Source: Methanobrevibacter_A sp964547125
GTDB taxonomy: Archaea; Methanobacteriota; Methanobacteria; Methanobacteriales; Methanobacteriaceae
Length of the DNA: 11,982 bases
NCBI GenBank assembly: GCA_964547125.1
Contig: CAZJLS010000054.1
Span: forward strand, 1 to 11,982
Direction of reading: 5' to 3'
In this document: positions 7,086-11,982 of the stretch, piece by piece
Position numbering within the stretch: the first letter of the stretch is position 1
How the letters are laid out: every line of letters starts with the position of its first letter
Translations under genes and position numbers: made by a program
The notes under the pieces: model-generated
What the model was told of the DNA's origin: nothing
Database searches by the model: none
What the model saw: only the letters and a program-made list of their open reading frames with translations

Positions 7086-7200
7086 AAATAGTAGTTGTTT
7101 TTGGCTTGTTTTATTGTTTTTAATTTAGGTTCATATGTTATTGTACCACCAAATACAATAACATATTTCCCCGAACCTAATCCACCGTTTTTTTCACCAT
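7082..7200 (-). pseudogene. Possible broken or frameshifted small gene (about 39 codons)
   Basis: On the minus strand a frame open for about 46 codons ends with TAA at 7084-7082 and encodes NGGLGSGKYVIVFGG followed by TITYEPKLKTIKQAKNNYYF. This is an unusually protein-like Gly- and Lys-rich sequence for an A/T spacer. The frame has no ATG, GTG or TTG. The ATG at 7200 (ATGGTGAAA) is one base out of phase across a run of seven A; with eight A it would read MVKKNGGLGSGK and continue to the stop. Its TAA overlaps the TAG of cbiB in the same tail-to-tail way as cdc6 and pyrB, which favours a real gene end. There is no Shine-Dalgarno before the ATG. Alternatives are a chance open frame over a terminator hairpin, or slippage or a sequencing error in the A run. 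No family recognised. Confidence 0.35.
7125..7180. repeat. Long imperfect hairpin between cbiB and tfrA
   Basis: ATATGTTATTGTA (7133-7145) is perfectly complementary to TACAATAACATAT (7154-7166) around an 8-base loop CCACCAAA. TTAGGTTC (7125-7132) then pairs with GAACCTAA (7173-7180), leaving a one-sided TTCCCC bulge (7167-7172). Twenty-one pairs is far more than expected by chance. It lies between convergent genes, so it could form in both transcripts as a terminator or 3' stabiliser, but no clean T run follows directly. It also lies inside the small open frame described above. Confidence 0.6.
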
Positions 7201-7222
7201 TTTTTAAAAAAAGTACTATACA

Positions 7223-7257
7223 TAATTATTAATTTTACATATAGTAATTATTAATTT
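7223..7257. repeat. Tandem 13-bp direct repeat TAATTATTAATTT
   Basis: Two identical copies (7223-7235 and 7245-7257) with a 22-bp period, two helical turns, lie between the small open frame and the end of tfrA. They are followed by a perfect 14-bp palindrome AAGTATATATACTT at 7267-7280. They could be promoter or operator sequence for a minus-strand transcript towards 7200, or simple A/T repetition. Confidence 0.35.
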
Positions 7258-7294
7258 GTATTATTAAGTATATATACTTTTCACTATTTTATTT

Positions 7295-8944
7295 TTATCT
7301 TGTGATAAAATATGTTTCTTTATTTTTAGTTAAAACAATACTTCTTTCCCAATTTTCATCTTTTTCAGGATAATCTTCTCTATAATGAGCTCCTCTACTT
7401 TCTTTTCTTAGTATTGCTGATTTTATGATTAATTTACTAATTTCAATCATATTAATTAATTCTAATCCATTTATTAATTTTTCGTTATATTCTTTTTTAT
7501 TACTTATATTGAGATTGTTTGTTTTATTTTCGATTTCATTTATTTTATCTAATGCAATTTTTAATCCTTTTTCATTTCTTATTATTGAAACATATTCCCA
7601 CATTATGTTTTTTAAATCATTTTTTAGTTTTGTTGGATCGTATTTTCCATTTTTGATTAGATTTTTAATTCTTTCTTCTTCTGCTTCTATCATTTCTTCG
7701 TTGATTGTGAAATCTGTGTTTTTGCAGGTTTTAGCTGCTGATTTTCCAGCTATTTCTCCGAATACTTGTGTGTCTGCTAATGCATTACCACCTAATCTGT
7801 TAGCTCCGTGCACTCCTCCTGTAACTTCTCCTGCTGCGAATAGATTTTGGATGTTTGTTTCACATTTTGTGTTTATTTTTATACCGCCCATGAAGTGGTG
7901 TGCTGTTGGTGCTACTTCCATTTTTTCTTTTCTTATATCAACCCCTACATCTAGGAATTGTTCTAACATGGTTTCTAGTTTTTCTTCAATTATTTCGTCT
8001 TCTAGGTGGCTAATGTCTAAGTATACTCCTCCTTTTTCGCTTCCTCTGTTGTTCCTTATTTCATTGTATATTGATCTTGCAACGACATCTCTTGTTGCTA
8101 GTTCTTTTCTTGGGTCGTAGTTTTCCATGAATCTTTCGTTGTTTTTGTTTAGTAGTATTCCTCCTTCTCCTCTAACAGCTTCTGTTACTAAAACTCCTGC
8201 TTTTGATTTTGGGAATACCATTCCTGTTGGGTGGAATTGGATTTCTTCCATGTCTATTAGTTCTGCACCTATTCTGTATCCTATTGCGAATCCATCTCCG
8301 TTTTTCTGTATTGTGTTTGATGTTATTGGGTATAGTTGACCTGCTCCTCCAGTTGCAAGTATTATGGCTTTTGTTTGGAAGAATATTGTTGTTGAATTTT
8401 TTAGGTTTAATCCTATTGCTCCTATTACTTTTTCTCCTTTTTTGTCTGTGATTAAGGAGGTTATCATTATTTCGTCTATTGTTTCGATTTTGTTTTTTAT
8501 TATTTCTTCTTTTAGGGATGTTATTATTTCGTGTCCAGTTCTGTCACTTTGGAAGTATGTTCTTTTTTTTGTTTGACCTCCAAATGGTCTTTGGTTTAAT
8601 TTTCCATCATCTTTTCTATCGAATAATGCTCCGTATTCTTCTAGGTCGTTTAATCTATCTGGAGAGTTATTAACTAGAGTTTTAACTAGTTCTTTGTCGT
8701 TTAAGTATCCACCTCCTTTTAATGTGTCTTCGTAATGTATTTTTTTGTCATCATCTGGATTTATTCTAGTTATTGCTGCATTATATCCTCCTTCGGCCAT
8801 TCCTGTACAGCCTGATTTGAAAGAAAGTCCTTTGGATACGATTGTTGCTTTATATCCATTTTTGTTTATTTCGATAGCAGCTCTACTTCCTGCTCCTCCA
8901 GATCCAATTATTAATACATCTGTTTTGTAGATTTTACTCTCCAT
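7295..8944 (-). CDS. tfrA: Thiol:fumarate reductase flavoprotein subunit A (fumarate reductase/succinate dehydrogenase family)
   Basis: The protein reduces fumarate to succinate on an FAD-bearing subunit. In Methanobacteriales, TfrAB uses coenzyme M and coenzyme B thiols as donors and yields their heterodisulfide, serving the reductive branch to 2-oxoglutarate. The 549 residues show the N-terminal dinucleotide motif GSGGAGSRAAIE (14-25), SGCTGMAEGGYNAA (44-57), ATGGAGQLYP (197-206), QFHPTG (236-241), RGEGG (258-262), the ELATRDVVAR stretch with the catalytic Arg285, APTAHHFMGGI (345-355), AAGEVTGGVHGANRLGGNALADT (370-392) and a late ESRGAHYREDYPEKD. The absence of membrane anchors and the 550-residue size fit TfrA. 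L-aspartate oxidase is the main alternative, but host and motifs favour TfrA. The iron-sulfur partner TfrB is not in the window. AGGGAT four bases before the ATG supports the start, and ribB ends only 12 bp upstream. Confidence 0.9.
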   Translation of the reverse strand: MESKIYKTDVLIIGSGGAGSRAAIEINKNGYKATIVSKGLSFKSGCTGMAEGGYNAAITRINPDDDKKIHYEDTLKGGGYLNDKELVKTLVNNSPDRLNDLEEYGALFDRKDDGKLNQRPFGGQTKKRTYFQSDRTGHEIITSLKEEIIKNKIETIDEIMITSLITDKKGEKVIGAIGLNLKNSTTIFFQTKAIILATGGAGQLYPITSNTIQKNGDGFAIGYRIGAELIDMEEIQFHPTGMVFPKSKAGVLVTEAVRGEGGILLNKNNERFMENYDPRKELATRDVVARSIYNEIRNNRGSEKGGVYLDISHLEDEIIEEKLETMLEQFLDVGVDIRKEKMEVAPTAHHFMGGIKINTKCETNIQNLFAAGEVTGGVHGANRLGGNALADTQVFGEIAGKSAAKTCKNTDFTINEEMIEAEEERIKNLIKNGKYDPTKLKNDLKNIMWEYVSIIRNEKGLKIALDKINEIENKTNNLNISNKKEYNEKLINGLELINMIEISKLIIKSAILRKESRGAHYREDYPEKDENWERSIVLTKNKETYFITR

Positions 8945-8956
8945 TTTTATCCCTAA

Positions 8957-9592
8957 TTAATTTTTTTGTTTGTATTCTATTATATCTTGGATTGTTACGA
9001 TTGGTAAGTTATGTTCTTTTGAGAATTTTATTACTTCTGGCATTCTTGCCATTGTTCCATCTGGGTTTGTGATTTCAGCTAGTACTCCCATTGGTTTTAG
9101 TCCTGCTAGTTCCATCATATCTACGTTTGCTTCTGTGTGTCCGTCTCTTTCTAGAACTCCACCGTTTTTAGCTCTTAGTGGGAATACATGTCCTGGGTGA
9201 CTTAAATCTTCAGGTTTTGCATCATCTGCTGCAGCTGCTTTAACTGTTGTTACTCTGTCTGCTGCAGATACTCCGGTTGTTACTCCTTCTGCTGCTTCTA
9301 TTGTTATTGTGAATGCTGTTCCATATGTGCTTGTGTTGTTTTTAACCATTAGTGGGAGTTCTAGTTGATCTGCTTTTTCATCTTTCATACATAAGCATAT
9401 TATTCCACTACATTCTCTAATTAGTAAAGCCATTTGTTCGTTTGTTAGATGTTCTGCTGAGTAGAATATATCTCCTTCGTTTTCTCTATCTTCATCGTCT
9501 GTTACGATAATTCCATTTCCTTCTTTTAAGGCTTCTATACCTTTTTTCACTCTTTCTTCTGGTGTTCCTTCTAACATTTCTTCATGATTCAT
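8957..9592 (-). CDS. ribB: 3,4-dihydroxy-2-butanone 4-phosphate synthase
   Basis: RibB converts ribulose 5-phosphate to 3,4-dihydroxy-2-butanone 4-phosphate plus formate, giving the four-carbon unit of the riboflavin ring. All signature stretches are present in 211 residues: the metal/substrate loop DDEDRENEGD (32-41), TTGVSAADRVTT (105-116), HPGHVFPLRA (132-141) and the second metal site ERDGHTEANVD (148-158). It is a stand-alone RibB with no GTP cyclohydrolase II (RibA) fusion, as usual in archaea. The start is supported by AGGAG at 9607-9603, ten bases before ATG. The leader holds an FMN riboswitch, so the product's end-pathway cofactor probably represses this gene. tfrA follows after 12 bp, with its ribosome site in the gap, so the two are likely one transcript. 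Its Ala/Glu/Asp-rich, bacterial-looking sequence may hint at transfer but does not prove it. Confidence 0.96.
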   Translation of the reverse strand: MNHEEMLEGTPEERVKKGIEALKEGNGIIVTDDEDRENEGDIFYSAEHLTNEQMALLIRECSGIICLCMKDEKADQLELPLMVKNNTSTYGTAFTITIEAAEGVTTGVSAADRVTTVKAAAADDAKPEDLSHPGHVFPLRAKNGGVLERDGHTEANVDMMELAGLKPMGVLAEITNPDGTMARMPEVIKFSKEHNLPIVTIQDIIEYKQKN

Positions 9593-9645
9593 AGTAAAGT
9601 GTCTCCTGTTTTCTATTGTTTTTTTAAATACTAGAACCAGGGCTT

Positions 9646-9682
9646 AAAAAAGAAGATTAAATTTTTTATTATAAAATTTAAT
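9646..9682 (-). terminator. Putative riboswitch-controlled terminator in the ribB leader
   Basis: On the minus strand ATTAAATTTT (9682-9673) pairs perfectly over 10 bp with AAAATTTAAT (9665-9656) around a 7-base loop, followed at once by CTTCTTTTTT (9655-9646). Archaeal RNA polymerase ends transcription at oligo-T tracts, so this is a plausible attenuator between aptamer and ribosome site. The stem is only A and U and may be weak. Confidence 0.5.
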
Positions 9683-9716
9683 ATTTTATTTATTTTATTC
9701 AATATTTTTTCTTTTT

Positions 9717-9863
9717 TTATTCTCTTTCATCCCGACTGTAACGGTCGGTTTTGGATTTTCACCAAATCAACATTATTTTTAGTTTTAATGCTCGTGGACT
9801 TATCATTATTATTTTTTTTATGAATCACCACCGGTGGAGAATTTCACTCCGCCCTGAGAACAA
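9717..9863 (-). ncRNA. FMN riboswitch aptamer (RFN element) upstream of ribB
   Basis: Read on the minus strand, the conserved RFN blocks occur in order. TTGTTCTC (9863-9856) pairs with GAGAATAA (9724-9717) to close an 8-pair P1. Then come AGGGCGGAGTGAAATTCTCC with ACCGGTGGT, next GTCCACGAGC, next GATTTGGTGAAAATCC, and finally CCGACCGTTACAGTCGGGAT followed by GAAAGAGAA. These match the family consensus GGGTGNAATTCCC, ACCGGCGGT, CCGCGAGC, GGTGNAATTCC, CCGACGGT, AGTCCGGATG and GAGA. Two departures, ACGGT to ACCGT and GTCCGG to GTCGGG, are complementary to each other and look like a compensated pair. In bacteria this RNA binds FMN and switches off riboflavin synthesis genes; the same role is expected here for ribB and probably tfrA. 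Position, strand and GC content in an A/T spacer all support it. Confidence 0.95.
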
Positions 9864-9884
9864 ATAATTTTTTTTATATAAATC

Positions 9885-9894
9885 TTTATATAAT
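9885..9894 (-). promoter_or_regulatory. Probable TATA box of the ribB-tfrA transcript
   Basis: The minus strand reads ATTATATAAA, centred about 25 bases before the 5' edge of the riboswitch, so transcription would begin right at the aptamer. A second TATA-like stretch at 9875-9882 would start the RNA inside P1 and is less fitting. Confidence 0.45.
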
Positions 9895-10069
9895 TATAAT
9901 GCTTAAAATAAGTTTTTATTTAAGTATAATAATATATTTAGAATAGGTCTAATGAACATATACTTATATTATTTTGTAAAATTATAAAGTAACATGTTTT
10001 TAATTAAAGTTAAGATTTATTAAAATTATATTAATTGTATTAAATTATAAAATTAGAGAAGATGAATTC
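9895..10069. promoter_or_regulatory. Remaining ribB/ribK divergent spacer
   Basis: This is A/T-rich DNA between the riboswitch promoter and ribK. CTTAAAATAA at 9902-9911 and TTATTTAAG at about 9916-9924 form an imperfect inverted repeat that could be an operator or just composition. TATA-like ATTATATTAA at about 10025-10034 fits a ribK start site near 10055. No riboswitch or gene was seen on the ribK side. Confidence 0.3.
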
Positions 10070-10450
10070 ATGGAAATTGATGGTAAAGTAACAACAGGAT
10101 ATGGTAAAGCAGCATACTTTTTAGGACAAGAATTTTACAAAGAAAAATTCGAGAAAAAATGCGGATTTACACCCTTCCCAGGAACACTAAACGTAATAAT
10201 CCCAAAAAGCAAACAAAATACAATAAATACAATAAAAGATAACTGTAACAACATAATAAAACCAAACAAAGACTTTGGTGGAGTAAAATACGTTAAAGCA
10301 ACACTAAACAATGAAATAGAAGGAGCAATAATATTTCCTGAAAAAACAACCCATGAAATACACTACTTAGAATTCATATCAAAAGACAAACTAAGAGAAA
10401 AACTAAATTTAAAAGACGGAGATATAGTTACAATAAAATTCAACGATTAA
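10070..10450 (+). CDS. ribK: CTP-dependent riboflavin kinase (archaeal RibK, DUF120 family)
   Basis: RibK phosphorylates riboflavin to FMN with CTP as donor, unlike the ATP-using bacterial RibF. The 126 residues match the single-domain archaeal enzyme typified by MJ0056 (about 130). Seen are GKVTTGYGKAAYF (5-17), corresponding to the family's GxVxSGxGxG nucleotide loop, TPFPGTLNV (34-42) with the Thr-Leu-Asn that binds Mg and riboflavin, and the C-terminal LEFISKDKLREKLNLKDGDIVTI (100-122). It lacks the N-terminal winged helix found in the RbkR regulator version, so it is a plain kinase. An out-of-frame ATG at 10062 precedes the chosen start, and the ribosome site is poor. It is divergent from ribB and not under the riboswitch, although its product FMN would be that riboswitch's ligand. 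Its 3' end overlaps the next gene by 11 bp, tail to tail. Confidence 0.94.
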   Translation: MEIDGKVTTGYGKAAYFLGQEFYKEKFEKKCGFTPFPGTLNVIIPKSKQNTINTIKDNCNNIIKPNKDFGGVKYVKATLNNEIEGAIIFPEKTTHEIHYLEFISKDKLREKLNLKDGDIVTIKFND

Positions 10451-11957
10451 AAAATCCTTTTATATCATCAAAACCTAAATAACCACTAAAATTAGGTTTA
10501 CCACTCATTTCAACAATACTTAAAAGATTTAAATTATCTTTAACAAACTCTAAAGCTTTTAAACTAAACAAATCATACCTAATCTCCACCTCAGGAGTAG
10601 CACCACGCTCTTCTAACTTAGCTTTTTTCATATAAAATATATTATCAACACCAGTACTATCCTTAACAAAAGGCACAACATTATTAAAAATATCTACATC
10701 ATAAACCTTATTAAACAAAATACCATTAACATTAACACCCATCTTAGAAAGCATTTTTGCATGAGAACTTAAATCAACTGCAGCAGACTCAATACCACCT
10801 TTATTAACACCAGAAGCTAATAACATAGGAATATTTCCAGCAACAGCAATTTCAGAAGTAGAATAAGGAATGCGTTCATTCAACAAACCAGTGAAAACAC
10901 TCATAACACCTTCAATAAGAACAACATCATAAGAAGAATTCTTCAATGAATTCAAAACATCATTTAAATCCATCCAACCAAGATGACCAATCTTAATAGA
11001 TGCAAAATCTTCCATCTTACCCTTTGTTAAATACAAACTACTAATAGTATCCCTAACATCAGGACCAACTTTTAAAACTCCAACATTCAAACCCTTTTCT
11101 CTTAAAGCACCAACTAAACCAGTAGTTAAAAAAGTCTTACCAGAATCAGAACCAGTACTACCAATAATTAAACAATATGGAAACTCCCCATCACGTTTTT
11201 TAAACTTATAAAAAGGACTATCAACACTTAAATCCTCAACAGGAATACCATTATTAATACCAACAGAATTATGCAACTCTTTTTTTAATTCTATATTCCT
11301 ATCAAAAACAGAGGAAATATCATCCTCACCAGCACCTAAAAAATCAAAGAAATTAGAAACAACTTCTGGATTATCATCTAAAATATTATGAATCATAGTA
11401 CCAACAACATTCCCATCATCATTAACAGATCCAGAAACAACTCTCTTATCAACATCTCCATAATTAGCACGTTTAAAATAAGAATAAAATAAAGTTTTAG
11501 CATCACCCTCAACATTTCCATAAGTATGAGTATGAAAACCATCAACACTACTAAGATTTTTTGTTAAAAAAGAATCCCCAACAACTTCAGCCTTCACACG
11601 ATCATTATTAATCAAAGGTGAAAAATCAACATCAAGTAAACCTAAACCTTCTTTAACAATAGGTACAGGAGATTTCCTACCAATATCAATAGAATTACCT
11701 AAAACTTGATAACCAGCACAAACACCTAAAACAGGTTTACCATCCTTAGCCATTATTTTAATTTCATTAAATAAATCACAATCAATAGAATTAGATTCAA
11801 TTAAACTCCCACCAGGTATAATAATACCATCTAACTCTTTACTTGCTGGAACTCCACCAACTAAACCATTCTCTCCAACAAGAGAAGTTGGAATATTACC
11901 AAAATCTTCAAAACCAGGGACACTACCTTTTGCATATACTAATCCAATATTAATCAA
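10440..11957 (-). CDS. Fused CobQ-type glutamine amidotransferase and CbiA/CobQ-type ATP-binding protein in reversed order
   Basis: The long frame opens with GTG at 11966 (508 residues); the TTG at 11957 (505) lies 8 bases after GGGTG and fits a ribosome site better. In 508-residue numbering, residues 1-210 are a class I amidotransferase of the CobQ kind: LDGIIIPGGSLI (45-56), nucleophile Cys83 in GVCAGYQVLG (81-90) and His193 in GTMIHNILDDNP. Residues 262-508 are a dethiobiotin-synthetase-like P-loop domain: GSTGSDSGKT (269-278), LKVGPDVRDT (298-307), VLIEGVMSVFTG (349-360) and NGILFNK (414-420), as in CobB/CobQ. In cobyrinate and cobyrate amidases the ATP domain comes first and the amidotransferase last; here the order is inverted. 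It presumably amidates a carboxylate with glutamine and ATP, but the substrate is unknown. A cobamide, F430 or other cofactor role is only suggested by family. Confidence 0.8.
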   Translation of the reverse strand: MINIGLVYAKGSVPGFEDFGNIPTSLVGENGLVGGVPASKELDGIIIPGGSLIESNSIDCDLFNEIKIMAKDGKPVLGVCAGYQVLGNSIDIGRKSPVPIVKEGLGLLDVDFSPLINNDRVKAEVVGDSFLTKNLSSVDGFHTHTYGNVEGDAKTLFYSYFKRANYGDVDKRVVSGSVNDDGNVVGTMIHNILDDNPEVVSNFFDFLGAGEDDISSVFDRNIELKKELHNSVGINNGIPVEDLSVDSPFYKFKKRDGEFPYCLIIGSTGSDSGKTFLTTGLVGALREKGLNVGVLKVGPDVRDTISSLYLTKGKMEDFASIKIGHLGWMDLNDVLNSLKNSSYDVVLIEGVMSVFTGLLNERIPYSTSEIAVAGNIPMLLASGVNKGGIESAAVDLSSHAKMLSKMGVNVNGILFNKVYDVDIFNNVVPFVKDSTGVDNIFYMKKAKLEERGATPEVEIRYDLFSLKALEFVKDNLNLLSIVEMSGKPNFSGYLGFDDIKGFFNR

Positions 11958-11971
11958 TAAAAGCACACCCT
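11957..11971 (-). promoter_or_regulatory. Ribosome binding site of the fused amidotransferase gene
   Basis: The minus strand reads TTAGGGTGTG just inside the right edge. The GTG at 11966 lies within this site, so the TTG at 11957, about 8 bases downstream of GGGTG, is the likelier start. The promoter is beyond the window. Confidence 0.5.
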
Positions 11972-11982
11972 AAAAAAAATAG

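Noticed and set aside
7425..8930. Several plus-strand open frames, the longest 231 codons
   Set aside because: All lie antisense to tfrA, whose FAD and catalytic motifs are continuous; the Ser/Leu/Phe-rich translations are not protein-like.
8970..9200. A 76-codon plus-strand open frame
   Set aside because: It is antisense to ribB, which has all signature loops in frame.
9717..9863. A tRNA or other structured RNA as the reason for the GC-richer island before ribB
   Set aside because: The ordered RFN blocks and closing stem identify it as an FMN riboswitch; no tRNA arms or CCA-type acceptor are present.

Overview
The window looks like chromosome from a very AT-rich methanogenic archaeon of the order Methanobacteriales, most likely Methanosphaera or a close relative. 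The evidence is an archaeal Orc1/Cdc6 initiator, a thiol:fumarate reductase flavoprotein (TfrA), a CTP-dependent archaeal riboflavin kinase, archaeal TATA-like promoters and oligo-T terminators. No transposase, phage gene, CRISPR array, tRNA or rRNA was seen. The genus is an inference from gene content and composition, not from a database match.

Left part (1-3591): the N-terminal two thirds of a methylthioadenosine/S-adenosylhomocysteine deaminase-type amidohydrolase runs off the left edge on the minus strand. Divergent from it is a plus-strand set: hisG (first step of histidine synthesis), a fumarylacetoacetate-hydrolase-fold enzyme overlapping hisG by 4 bp, and pyrB (aspartate carbamoyltransferase).

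Replication part (3588-5486): orc1/cdc6 on the minus strand, convergent with pyrB, then about 700 bp of gene-free, extremely AT-rich DNA. This DNA carries at least five copies of an origin recognition box of the type TTTACACTTGAAA, with two of them in opposite orientation around a roughly 107-bp AT-rich core. It is very likely the chromosomal replication origin (oriC), and one box sits just upstream of the orc1/cdc6 TATA box.

Middle part (5487-7294): a small conserved-looking protein (DUF2299-like), the membrane cobamide enzyme CbiB/CobD, and a 210-bp spacer. The spacer holds a long imperfect hairpin that coincides with a possible broken small gene.

Flavin part (7295-10450): on the minus strand a clear FMN riboswitch (RFN element) and an AT-only hairpin followed by a T-rich tract precede ribB (dihydroxybutanone-phosphate synthase), with tfrA 12 bp downstream. 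Divergent from them, outside the riboswitch, is ribK (riboflavin kinase, which makes FMN). Flavin precursor synthesis, FMN production, FMN sensing and a flavin-using enzyme are therefore side by side. An FMN riboswitch in an archaeon, with a fumarate reductase in the same likely transcript, is the most notable regulatory arrangement here.

Right edge (10440-11966): a minus-strand protein joining a CobQ-type glutamine amidotransferase domain to a CobQ/CbiA-type ATP-binding domain, in the reverse of the usual order. Its function is not recognised.
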